From assembly GCA_025642065.1 (NCBI GenBank), contig JAODUP010000580.1:124001-188000 (forward strand): 64,000 bases of DNA. The letters are read 5' to 3'. A model generated the notes under the pieces. The model did no database searches and was not told the origin of the DNA. It saw nothing but the letters and a program-made list of their open reading frames with translations. This DNA is from Paralvinella palmiformis (Eukaryota; Annelida; Polychaeta; Terebellida; Alvinellidae). Positions 46,115 through 57,483 of this stretch are shown piece by piece. A program made the position numbers and the translations under genes. How positions within the stretch are numbered: position 1 is the first letter of the stretch; the number at the start of each line of letters is the position of its first letter.

Positions 46115-46322
46115 GCCAAATGAGGGAGACGCATATGATTTGTAATTTACTGTTTCACCACGAGGACAAATTCCAAACAAATTTAGAATTTACATTGCAT
46201 GGCATGTTCAGCGGAGAAAACTATATAGTGCTACGGTCAGGATCCGAACCTTCGACATCCTGTACAACATGACCACGAGTAAGAAGTCCAACACTCTAAT
46301 CCAATAGGCCACAGAGACGGCG
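46115..46322 (-). repeat. tRNA-derived SINE, minus strand (family B)
   Basis: On the minus strand it starts GCCGTCTCTGTGGCCTATTG (A-box TGGCCTATTGGATTAGAG) and has the B-box AAGGTTCGGATCC (46245-46233). The body shares CACTATA, the CCTCGTGGTGAAACAG position and CTCATTTGG with the copy at 22250-22450. Confidence 0.75.
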
Positions 46323-46564
46323 GGATCCCACCTGATGGAAGTTATCCAAATTGCCTCGAATATCACAATTATCAACCAATCATCACCAGCAAATAAGTAG
46401 ATTTGATGACAGTTCACGTATAATGGTAGGCCATGGATGAAGAGTAAAAACGTAAGTACGCTTACGATAGGCACTCTGTGATACACCCAACAACCATTGT
46501 GTACACTATCTGATGCCGTACCACCTGACACAACCTATTTTTGATTATCCGGCAGATTTTAGTC

Positions 46565-46716
46565 ATTTAGCCTCGGCGACATGGTCATACCTGGAACGTT
46601 TGGCCGTCGTGAGACTCTGTAGAGAAACATACCACGAATACAGTTGTGAATCGTACTCGAACCCATAACCTGGAGGTTTGCAATGCAGTACACTAACCAC
46701 TACGCCATCGGAGTGT
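46565..46716 (-). repeat. tRNA-derived SINE, minus strand (family D)
   Basis: Minus strand: GACACTCCGATGGCGTAGTGG (A-box TGGCGTAGTGGTTAGTG) and ATGGGTTCGAGTACG (B-box), then a body ending at CCGAGG. The head is of Ser/Leu-tRNA type and differs from families A-C. Confidence 0.7.
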
Positions 46717-46719
46717 CAT

Positions 46720-47385
46720 CTTTAGAAAATATGAGAGGCCAACTGGTGGTCATGTTTACTTAATACAGGCGACATATAATGCCACACGATTAATTATCAC
46801 ATCCGTGTTTCCCAATTTGTGGCCTTGTGGAGAAAAAAATAAGATTAAAATGTAAGATGTTAATATTTAAGGATAATTAAAACTACTATGATATACGTGT
46901 ATAGTCATAGGAGATAATTCGGCATGTTGTTCCTAACGACTCATTATCTGCCATTTCTATCTGTGATATAAGTCATGGTCTATTCTTACAGAAAACATAG
47001 ATATTTATGACTTGGTATGTAAAAATATGTACTAATAGTATTATATAATCTGTGAAATCGAATTTAATTGATAACGTTTACAGTTTTTATACTATAAATA
47101 GCACCTTTCAAATCGTTTATTTAAAAAAAAGTACATAATTAATGCGCTTTAGGTTTGATACCGATTTGTTTCATTTACAGGCGTTTATAGACAGCTTGGT
47201 TATAATAAACAAATAATATGTTACACAATATTTTAATCAAAAACTATAATGATCTATCTCATTAATTAACTTTCAATGCGTCTGTGTGTTATATATATAT
47301 GCTCCATAATAATCTCTGCTTGAAAGATATAACAAAACACTATATGTTAGAATTACTTATTGTCGTAATTATTGGGTGGTCTGTC
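46720..47385. other. AT-rich intergenic DNA
   Basis: Nothing supportable. Confidence 0.5.
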
Positions 47386-47389
47386 AATA

Positions 47390-47535
47390 ACATTGTTGTT
47401 TCTTGTGCATATTTAGTATCTTTGGTGTAATCCCGAGCTGTATCTACCATGTACTCGCTTCATTTAGCGTATATTTGTGTAATACAATTCTAGATTCAGT
47501 TTGAAATAAAAATATTGATTGATTGATTGATTTAT
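47390..47535 (+). repeat. Probable LINE 3' end with (GATT)n tail
   Basis: TTTGAAATAAAAATATTGAT followed by GATTGATTGATTGATT is the typical short-repeat tail of CR1-like LINEs. Only about 120 bp of putative 3' UTR precede it. Confidence 0.5.
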
Positions 47536-47539
47536 ACGT

Positions 47540-48225
47540 CAATCTTTCCATAACGAGTAGTCTCCATTGCATGATGACACACGCCCATAATTAACCACAT
47601 AATTTAAATACTTCAAACTGGTAGATCGATCTGTTAACATAAATACATCTACCGATACTATAATAACTATTACCAGATGAAAAAAGGGAAAACTTTAAAC
47701 TTTAGCATGATAGTCATCTTATCGGTTGCATATAATATGTCTCTATAACTTCGTAATATTTGTAAAGGATCGTCAAAAGATTAACATTGAAACAAAGGGT
47801 ACCACTCTTTGGTTTAATTTAGGGCGGCATGTTATGTATTTGGATTGTGCTGTTCGTGCTCGGTCTAGTTTTCTTTTAGGTCAATGGTGCTGTCCCTGAT
47901 GTCAGTGAATAGCCGGTTGCTATTGCGACACCTAGCGATTAAAAGATATGTTTCTGTTTTGGGTTTTTTAAGGGAAAATCTTAGGTAGGTAGAACTAGTC
48001 TAGAGTATATTTACATTAGATATGGATCTATTAGACTTGTATTAATATCATTTAGAAGCATCTAGTATGTATACTTCCAATAATATGATCACACTAGACT
48101 AGTAATGTTTTCGTATATAATTTTAAAAGTGTCCTATTATCACTCAATTTGCAATATTATATTGTTTGTTTAAATGATATGTAGATCTAATTATGTTTTG
48201 TGTTTAGATCTACTAGATCTAGTGC
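47540..48225. other. AT-rich intergenic DNA
   Basis: No gene. CTAG-rich stretches occur at 47995-48230. Confidence 0.5.
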
Positions 48226-48229
48226 TAGT

Positions 48230-49977
48230 AGGGCGTCGTTACGTCGTGAATATTATTTGACAAGTGCCCTTAAATGGGCGTTAGCAAAATGACCTGCGAA
48301 ATGAAAGTCGTTTTTGTTTTGCTTGTGAAGTTGTGGTTGCCTTAATATTTTACGTAATAACTAGACTAGATCTAGTCTATAGATAAATTAAACAGAATGC
48401 ATATAATGATATACTATAGCTCTATCCCCTAATCTAATTTGTTTTGAAATCCGGATATAATTATTAAATGACGAGACGTCAGAAACGAAGCGTAAATGAT
48501 TTTTGACAAAATCTGAAAATGGTCCGCGATAGCTCATAGCCGGACATAGGCCGATAGGCCATAGGGGATGATAGGGGGTTAGTTTACCCTCTTTCAGTCT
48601 TTGCGCACGGTCTTGGCAATACCTATTAATAAACGATGCTAGCCATGTTGTTGCCAATATTCCACTCTTTCTAAATAAGCTGGTTTCCCTATGAAAATAC
48701 GAAACTAACCTAGCCTGTGATCACTTTTAAATCTAAACCGCAATAATACATCCATTATGATTAATAATTGAGTTAGACTAGGGAAACTGCCACTCTGGTA
48801 AACCTGAGAATGTTTCTATTTAATGGTCCTCGTGCGCCAAATCTCGTAAATTCCTGCAGCATCAGATCAACATGTTTAGGTTGTTATATAATCAGATCTA
48901 ATTTAGCCCATCCATCCTATTTTATGTATGATATATGCATAATTATATACATAGATATTATATTTGACTATATTTCATGACTATTTAAGATGTATTAGAG
49001 AATTAAACATCTGTTTCAAAATAGTTGTTGGTTCAAGTTTGCCGGCCTAAGATAAAACACCAAAAGGCAACTTTTTGGGGATAAGGTTGCATTGTGTTCA
49101 TGATTATTTGCATTTCAATTTGTTAGATGTACCTAAAACAATTGATGCATGATTTAATGAGACCATGGATTATGTCCAACATTAAAATTACATCAATGCA
49201 GTTGTCTTTTCCATTGGTTTAGACCGTCTCCCTTGAAAAATAATTCATCACATTTTTCACCGTAATATGATTTACATGCAAATATAATATGTATATATAA
49301 CTGCATTCTAATCATAAAACATATTGTATTGTGGTTAATTTCTTTATAAAATATATAACAGCACAACTCCTGAACTTCTTTTTCATTGTATGTAAATTTT
49401 AATTGTTTTTTTATGTCTGTGGATTAAAAATATATGCATCGGACCTTCCAGTGGCCATTTTCTACCCTATTGAGGTATATATTTCCTAAATAATGTAAGA
49501 AAACCATGGCAAATTATTTATTTACTTATTAGTCTGTGCAAGACCTATCTAATGAAACAAAAATGGATGTTCTACGACAAATTTGAAAATTTCACCATTT
49601 CTCACTTCGGATCACCCTGAAATAAGTCCATACTTGCCGATTGGTGTTTGGGCCAATTTTGCAGCCTTATTTCTGAAAAATCTAATAACTTGATACATAT
49701 TTATTTATTTTTATGTGTTATACATAAATATTACATTACACGAATGATGAAAACAGGTCAGTGACACAATTATTTGGTGAGTTATGACGTTGATAAACCT
49801 TTACCTCTGGCAATGGTACATTTCTGGAATTAGACTTTTGTGACCTGTCAAATAAGTAGCGATATTTGGGGCATATTTTAGATGATTAGTCAATCATTAT
49901 AAAAGATACCACCATTAAACTATATATTTACTTCTTAGTTATGACCATTTTGAAGAAGAAAAATGTCCACCTTCCCT
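48230..49977 (-). mobile_element. 1.7-kb non-autonomous hAT-like element, inverted copy
   Basis: Bounded by AGGGCGTCGTTACGTC on the left and CCACCTTCCCT on the right, it is the reverse-complement counterpart of 62275-63931 end to end (1748 against 1657 bp). Shared landmarks: GCCCATTTAAGG/GGGCGT, AGCTCTATCCC, CTCGTAAATTCCTGC, CATGGATTATGTCC, GGACCTTCCAGTGGCC and GGGGCATATTTTAG. No transposase is encoded. Confidence 0.75.
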
Positions 49978-50073
49978 ACTACTAGAATAGGCTAGAGCCC
50001 ATTAGTCTAATATTTATTACGGCATTAGATCTAGATTAGATGTTTTATCTAGTTATTCTATTTAAATTATTTC

Positions 50074-50134
50074 AAGACATGAAATTATGCTAGTAGTCTG
50101 TCAACTTCTTCAATCAAAATCATAGGTATATAAT
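50074..50134 (+). repeat. 61-bp direct repeat, copy 1
   Basis: AAGACATGAAATTATGCTAG through CATAGGTATATAAT. It matches 51483-51543 with two mismatches. Confidence 0.9.
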
Positions 50135-50284
50135 ATTATTCTATTGTCTAGATTTAGTCCATTCGATGATAATTCATATGATGTGATTTAGTGAGCTAGT
50201 CTATAGATTGATCATTTGATGGCTGGTAGTGTTACTATGATCCAATTGTTTAACAAATTAATAAACTAGTCAAAAAATTACTGG

Positions 50285-51000
50285 GAACTGGACTATTGGC
50301 CCTCGATTTTATTCACCTTGCAGTTAATTTTGCCCTGTTGTATATTTGCCTTCGGGAACCATAGCCCTTGATTTTATTACCAAATTACAAATAGTTAAGA
50401 TACAGTTTATTACCAAATAAATTTTTTTATTGACAACAGCAGCAAAATATATACCAGTATACAGCAGAAGTTTAAATCCGTGTGCATGGTTTGTAAATCT
50501 TGTTGACCTCAAAGAATTAAGCTCTTTACCATCCAATTATTTCACAACATAATCTTCCCACAAAATATGAATTTATTTGTCTGTTGATTTTTATATTTTA
50601 TGCGCTACACCCGCTTCAATTTTTTATCCGCAATTAACTGTACTTGCACATCCACTAAGTTGGCCTTTTGATGGAGTAAGTTAACTAACAGGCAGAATGG
50701 CAGGTTGTGTCTGTGGAATTTTGAGTTCAGTCATCAGTGCCAGCCCTCAGTCATTATTTGTAAATGTTGTTCTAATGCAACATTAACAATATGAACTGAC
50801 CAGTCCACATGGCATTTCAGATGGACAAGTATATATATATATATATAAATATATACCGGTATATATAATTTTATTATAATTTATGTAACACAACAAGGGC
50901 GAATAGTTCCTTTTATTAAGGGTGAATAACAGCCAAGGGCAAATAGTCTATTTATACCAAGAGCAAATGCAACTAAGGACGAATAGTCCATAACCCTAAT
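50285..51000. mobile_element. Element with inverted, internally repetitive ends (GGACTATTSGCCCT)
   Basis: The left end holds GGACTATTGGCCCTCG, TTATTCACCTTG and TTTTGCCCT. The right end holds five spaced opposite-strand motifs (AGGGCGAATAGT, AGGGTGAATAAC, AGGGCAAATAGTC, AGAGCAAATGC, AGGACGAATAGTCC). This is an inverted-repeat, foldback-like layout over about 715 bp. Non-coding. The (AT)n at 50829-50866 lies inside. Confidence 0.5.
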
Positions 51001-51319
51001 TACTAATACTATAGTCTATATAATAGACATCCCTTTGCTGACATTTGATAACAATCCTGATAGCTTACCTTTTTAACTGTCACTAAAAATTACTACTTAA
51101 AATATTGCTATGTTTCATTAGCCTAGGTATCCATAATTTAGTCATTAGCATTCAATAATTATAGTGCAATTAGGAATCATATTTTGTGTATAAAAGACCT
51201 CTAGAGACATGTAGTAGATGGTTTAATACATGTAGACAAAGATATCAATAACATTAGATCACCCCTTAAGTACAGTTATTCAATAATTAACAACTATGCA
51301 AACATATATTTCAATCTTT

Positions 51320-51396
51320 ATTTTATTCTTTTATTTAACCATGTTCAATGCAGCCTGCATAACATATTGAACATGGTTAAATGAAAAGAATAAAAT
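51320..51396. repeat. Near-perfect 77-nt hairpin
   Basis: ATTTTATTCTTTTATTTAAC...CATGTTCAAT (51320-51349) pairs with ATTGAACATG...AATAAAAT (51366-51396), with one bulged base and a 16-nt loop. The size is compatible with a pre-miRNA-like or foldback transcript, but it is AT-rich and could equally be a small palindromic repeat. Confidence 0.7.
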
Positions 51397-51482
51397 GCCA
51401 GCTATTTAGAAATAATTAAATGCACCAAACATACATTTTAAGAAATGAATAAACGGTATTGTTGGAGTATTTAAATCATTTG

Positions 51483-51543
51483 AAGACATGAAATTATGCT
51501 AGTAGTCTGTCAACTTGTCCAATCAAAATCATAGGTATATAAT
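51483..51543 (+). repeat. 61-bp direct repeat, copy 2
   Basis: Second copy of 50074-50134. The two copies flank about 1.35 kb that includes the GGACTATT element and the hairpin. Confidence 0.9.
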
Positions 51544-51656
51544 CAGACACACTAGCTAATTTTTCTACTGAACTCTATCAGTGCTGAAATATTACTAGTT
51601 TCATTGATTCCATATTCAAAGTTGTATCAAAAGAGAACACGTTCAAATATACACAG

Positions 51657-51850
51657 GTGGTAGACCACTAGAAATGATCCAGTTATACAATCAGGCCACA
51701 CATGAAAGCAATTCACATTTACCTGTACCGGATTTCAAACACTATCTAGGATTCCAGTACAAGGTGATCGATTAGATGATCCACAAGAATACAATATATC
51801 TTTTGAACTGCAATTCCAGATGGCCTTCAAGGAACATGGTTTAGCCCATG
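51657..51850 (+). other. Possible exon or coding relic
   Basis: After an ACACAG acceptor-like end, GGRPLEMIQLYNQATHESNS is open. A second frame takes over near 51735 (LSRIPVQGDRLDDPQEYNIS then FELQFQMAFKEHGLAHG) and meets a donor-like CATG/GTAAGCC at 51850. The two frames do not join without a one-base change, so this is either a decayed exon or chance. Confidence 0.25.
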
Positions 51851-51859
51851 GTAAGCCAA

Positions 51860-54480
51860 GTGTCTATATTGCCTATTGGACACAATTGTTTTACTTTTAG
51901 CAATCTGTTATATTGTACAGACAAAGTAAAAAATAAGGTATTGATGTGACAGTCACTAGCATTCAGGTAGACCTAAATTGCATAATAATTATGTCACAAA
52001 CATGTGCATAATCACAGTAGTGGTTTTAGTGAAATTCACATTAATGTTATTACATGGCATAACATTCATACTCTATGTTTCAAATCAAAGTGACCTAATC
52101 CACAGGGATTCTGGTTTAAAATGATAAATGACCAATTTCTGTGGACATAATTCTAAATTTATTTTGGGAGGAAAATGGCTATAAAGACAAATAGAAATAA
52201 ATTGAAAACAATATTCTGTTTATGGTGAAAATATGAGTACTTTATGAATGTACAAGTACTGAGTACTTCATGTTATGAATACACGAGTACACCCGAGTAC
52301 TTCAAATTGTGTACTTCAGTACAAATACAGGAGTACATTGGCCCCAATCCTGTTCTTCATGCACAACACCACTAAAATATACCAAAACGAAATTCATACA
52401 CTGTTAATAAGAAATTGGAGGCTGTTACAGGCATTAAACATGCACCCATAAACGTTCCTTTATTGGTCCAAATATTTGCTACCTTCATCTGAAAACATGC
52501 ACTGTTTCTGGTGGATAAATATCACCAATCCAACATTGATTTTGTGCATTTTTACAGAAACATTTATTTTCCACACTAACACTGAGGTAATATTTATGTT
52601 AAAGTCAACAAATGATTAAGCGATTACTTGGAACATTTATGAAATACACAGTTCTATGTAATCTTCAAGGATGGTGCAAAATGAGGTGAATACGAGGACG
52701 CCCTATTTTTGCCCACTCGACAGTGCTGTCTCACTTTGTGGTCCACGTATAAAATGGTCGAAACAGCTTGTGGGCCCCAATAGCCACATTATAACGAGGA
52801 CCTACTGTATTATTAATTAGCCACATTTTAATCAAGAACAATATCACAGGGAAACTTCTTTAGTAACAACACCGACTACACTGTACTGTGCATTTTTGTT
52901 GTAACTGTCATACATTAATATTACTACACACTGTGACTAAAGCCACAAGGAGTTTCACACATGCGTGGCTGTTGACGCAGTGAACTGTTGAAAAACCAAA
53001 CTAGGTCAAAAGCCCTCACATTTTTAGTACGTTAAAGCTCTCATATATATTTTGATATTTTATTTTTAATAATGACATATAAAATGTACACAGATATATG
53101 GCAAAGTAAATTTTTGTACTGCCAATTTATTTATAGCAATAGAAATAAGCTCAGCATTAAATCATAATGGTAATTATTGAAAGGTATTTTTCAAAAGAAA
53201 ATATAACACTATAAATAAATAAAATATATCAGTTTAAAATTTCATATTTTCCATAATGTGATCACCAAATAAACATTTTTCTTGATAACAATTAATTTCA
53301 TATAAAACTGAATGTGAGGGCTCTTTACCTATTTCAAAATAAGAGGTGGGTCTTTTAACCTAGAGGGCTTTTGATCTACACCCGTCTGTGGGGGAGATGA
53401 AAGCCACTGTTAGACAAAAGATTTTGTTGTCTTGTGTGACCAGGCAGGTTTATTTATCTGTTCTAAAATAATTCTAGTACACAAGTGGACAAAGGAAATT
53501 AATGTCAAATCGTTTATTAGGCAATAAACAGTGAAAACCTTAAAATTGTGTAATTCTGTGATGATGCAGGCCTTTTTTTCATTGGCAGCTAGTATGTCAC
53601 ATTCATGCTCCCAACCAGTCATGCAAAATGTTTTTGTCACATCGTTGGAGCATTTAAACAGTATTTAATTCTTGCAACAAAATTAAACAAATGGAAAACT
53701 GACCAGTGGCACATCTTCATAGAGTAATGGACATGGACCTTTAGCTCAACACACTTACAAATGATATCATCAGCTGATTGTTATCTGGGCTCTGGAAAAC
53801 TCATCAACAAACTATTTTCTGTAAGATAAACCCCCCCCACAATGAAAGGTAGTAATATTATTTTCCCCTAGAATTATTCTTCCAAGTGACTGAGATTAGA
53901 CCCTGAAAATGTGATGCAGATTGAGGATAGGGTTGTCCAAATTATTAATAAGCTCTAGTAACAAACTATATGATATATATGTATATTATATAAAATACAG
54001 AGAGTTAGTCAATTTCCAACTTATAAACATTGTTGTCTCAGACTGGTTTCAACCCCAGACAATTCACCACTCACTTAAATAGCTACATCAGCAGTTGGAA
54101 TTAACTTCATACTATCAACCATGTCTTGGAAGTTTAGGTCTAAAAGTGAGAATATTATCTCAGCCAGCCAAAGAAAGTGATATATGGGTGAACCATTGAA
54201 AGGTGAAGCAAGATTAGGAGGGTGTGGGGACATAGGAATTGTACATGCCAAATGATGACATCTGAGATATGCTGATGACATCTTAACACATAAAATCAGT
54301 TTGATAAAACTCAACTTTTACACTTCTATATATATTTTGATAATATATCATGGACATTTGAAACATGCAAGATACACTGCCACTAGTAATATTTTTTGTA
54401 TGTCTGATGTTATTATATTATTTGAACCATGACCATTTTAATGTGAAAGAGTATTGGAAGATTTCTGAAAGAAGCACATT
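51860..54480. other. AT-rich intergenic DNA
   Basis: No gene supported. Short frames at 53410-53640 and 54075-54314 (both minus) show no domain. Confidence 0.5.
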
Positions 54481-54650
54481 TTGTGGTTAAATAAATTGAA
54501 CAAATATTTCCTTTGCATCAGTGATTGTTTAAATCCAAAGTTTTTCAATGCATCACTGCATCTTCAGAGTCTCTCGATTAATCCATTCTCACCCTTATGT
54601 GCTTGCAAAGCAAATATTGATTTTGTGTGCCATGTAACACCCATTCTTAA

Positions 54651-55721
54651 CAGGGTTGGGAAAAGACTGGTCGATAAGAGTATTGACCAGACCAGTGGTC
54701 AATACTGGTTAAAATTGCCATTTACTGGTCAATTCAAAAATCTCTTTTTATAAGGTGACATTACATACAAGAACCTGTTTAAAGGGCAAAGCTACTCGAT
54801 CTACTCGACAGAGTTCATGATGACATCATGTGAAATATCATCCACAATGTTGGTTTGCTCAACATGGTCACAAATCTTCTATAACAGCTATCCCCTATTT
54901 CCAAGGCATTAGATACATTTCAGTCAGACACATCCACCATTGCTGATGCCTGTGAGCAAAGGCTTGCCATACTTCAGTGTCCAGATTTGAAGCCACATGA
55001 GAAGAAGCTCAAACATTGCTTTAAGCAGGCCATGACCCCACATCACTTCCTGGCAAACTTGATACATCCTGTGTATCGTGGCAGCAAGTTATTGCCTGAC
55101 CATATCAATACTGCCCATGAATTACTACTTGACACAAGCCCTGAGCTTTATGTCAGACTCTTTGCCATTACCTGGAGCATTACTCCACGAATCTGCTACA
55201 ACCTGAAGACTAAGCCTACAGTGTGGTGGTCATGTTTTCATAGATCAGGCATTGTCAGTTCTGATGTGTGTACTATAGCACATAATCTAATGACGTGTCC
55301 ATCCAGTCATTCAAACAAAACTCTGGGATTACAGAAAACCCTGCTAAACTGGTTATGTGCTGCCAATTTATCCATGGCAAACAAGAGATAGACTGGTGAA
55401 CATAAACATTGATCCATGGGCTAGGACTTTCCATTATCAGACTGATTTTTATTTGTTATTATATTGTGCAATGTCAACAAGCTCAATTTTAATGTAATAC
55501 AAATATTGACAAAACTGTCTTTGTTCCAATATTATAGTGTAATTAACACCAGAAAGACATGAAACACATTCAACAAATGATTCCATGCATGAAATAGAGT
55601 GTGTTTTATGTATTTTTAGTTATATTTGTTGCCCAGAATCTATAAGTATTGACGACTTTTTAGTATTGACCAGGTTGGTTTTGACTGGTAAAACCCGGGA
55701 GTGGTTTTATTGGCCAACCCT
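54651..55721 (+). mobile_element. Internally deleted hAT element
   Basis: Starts CAGGGTTGGGAAAAGACTGG and ends TTGGCCAACCCT, inverted ends of hAT type. Subterminal motifs (TATTGACCAG, ACTGGTAAAA/TACTGGTTAAAA) also mirror each other. A convincing 8-bp target duplication is not visible. It carries the transposase remnant at 54900-55391. Confidence 0.65.
54900..55391 (+). pseudogene. hAT transposase C-terminal part
   Basis: Coding sense starts with a P-SKALDTFQSDTSTIADACEQ-like stretch around 54895-54960 (pattern known from hAT transposases). The main frame at 54987-55391 reads MTPHHFLANLIHPVYRGSKL, then TAHELLLDTSPELYVRLFAI and SSHSNKTLGLQKTLLNWL, where functional relatives have a conserved ER-(F/W)S-x-G-x-(I/V)H dimerisation motif. 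The N-terminal BED finger and most of the catalytic core are deleted. Confidence 0.6.
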
Positions 55722-56034
55722 AACAGCCTCCGTCACATTGAAAAACACATTTCACCATTTTGTGCTGTTATGAAACGGATAGGTCATCAATACACACAAA
55801 GAAGAAAGATCAGCATGTTAATAGATTGTAATGTAAGTTATGGTTAACAGCTGTTTTATAAATATATAAATCATCACATTGATTACCATTTAATGGCTAT
55901 TTTGAGAGACCAAACTCCAATACCCTCACCTCGGCTGTTGCTAATAGCCTCTGTTTTGATTCATTGCCATGGGAAATATAAATAAATGGTCATTGCAGGG
56001 GCACAGATTAGGACAAATAAGTTAGTGGCTCACA

Positions 56035-56064
56035 GGGCCACTAACTTTTGAAAGTTAGTGGCCC
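56035..56064. repeat. Perfect 14-bp-arm hairpin
   Basis: GGGCCACTAACTTT, a two-base centre (TG), then AAAGTTAGTGGCCC. Further GTTAGTGGC/GTTAGTAGCCC motifs lie on both sides (56021, 56076), so it is part of a small repeat cluster. Confidence 0.8.
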
Positions 56065-56519
56065 TTATCCGATGTTAGTAGCCCTGAAAGGGGAGTGGTG
56101 CATCCAGCAAGCCAAATGCTGTAAGAGTGCTATAAGCCATGCCAAGAAAATTTTGGATTGGACCTTTTGACAGTGCTTCTCAGGTATGTTTCAAGTAATA
56201 TGAGGTCTTTCGAGGAGGGATTTGTGATCCAACCACCATACTGGCTGGTGGCAAAATAACACAGTCTACACCCCAACAAGTACAAAACTTGATTTAGTTG
56301 AAATAGAGAAAATATATATGCCTGACTGTCAGATTAAAAATATATTATAAAAATTCAGATTACAGATAAATTTTCAAAAGTCTATCAATTAATTCCTCCT
56401 TCAAATCCAAGTCAACATCTAACTTCAAACCACGGTCATTATACAATAAGCATGGTCTTCCAGCTTTCTAAGTAGCTAAGAATACAGAATTTTATGACTC
56501 TGGTCGTAAAATGCCAGAT

Positions 56520-56658
56520 TCAACCATCTGATTCAGTGTCGGGGAAACACATGAATGGTGGATACGGCAATGTTGCATACGCTAGAGCAATGTAACATAC
56601 ACATTCGGATTCGCTTGCCGCATTACGCATATCACATATATAGAATCTCGGCTTCACC
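56520..56658. mobile_element. End fragment of the 18.9-20.4 kb MITE-like family
   Basis: GGATTCGCTTGCCGCATTACGC followed by ATATAGAATCTCGGCTT matches the reverse ends at 19604 and 20408. Only one end is present. Confidence 0.55.
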
Positions 56659-56872
56659 ACAATTTGTTTCGAAGTCTGACAGTGTGGTCACCCGACAGGC
56701 GAGTATATTGAATTAAATGGTCACCCTTACTAACTGAAGTAGTCACCAGGGGCGAGTTGGCGACTGCTAATTTTCAGCCCTGTCATTGGATAATACAGTT
56801 TCAACATGATCAGACTGGTCAATTATATGCCTATGGTAACATAAGCATAGTAAACTGAATGTTTTATTGTCA

Positions 56873-56955
56873 CTTTTGTGCACAAAATAAGCTAAATGGG
56901 TTGAGTGGCCTCCATAGGTAATGAGGCAAAGTCAAAGATGAGATACCCATTCTTA
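56873..56955 (-). repeat. SINE family A body fragment, minus strand
   Basis: CTTTTGTGCACAAAATAAGC, AATGGGTTGAGTGGCC, TCCATAGGTAATGAGGC and AAAGATGAGATACCC are the complement of the family A body. The tRNA-like head is absent. Confidence 0.65.
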
Positions 56956-57483
56956 ATTATTATTGGGTAAAATATTTCTATTATGTTATTTGTGCAAAAA
57001 TACAACTAACTATTGATTCAGTTTCCTATGTTATACAATGGTTTGGTTCTCACATTCTCAAAAGAAGAAAATACATGAGGAAATGACAATGCAAAAAGTC
57101 ACATCAGGCCATCTCCCATCAATCATTGTTGTACACGGACCGATCACATGAGAACAATTGTTGTGTTTCATGATCTGCTTATAATGCAGCCCATTATGAG
57201 TCTGTATTGTGGTGGAACTAGCCTAGAGTACATTAACAGCAAACTGCCATTTGTAGTCATTACTAACACCTGATCAAAACTGACTGTCACCATAAATGAC
57301 ACACTCTAAGTCTAAGCAGTTCTTTTATGGGTCAGTGTAATACGCGGTAAAACAAATTACTGATCTAATGGCTTTAATTTATGTTTCAGTTGACAGTGGA
57401 TTCGTTTGTAAGTTTTCTAGAGAAATCACAAACAGCAGATGGCATTCGATCAGAAATCAGCACTGTTACAATGACAATGAGTC

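Noticed and set aside
54481..54753. 90-codon frame before the hAT remnant
   Set aside because: It crosses the terminal repeat of the hAT element at 54651, shows no domain and is not continuous with the transposase remnant.
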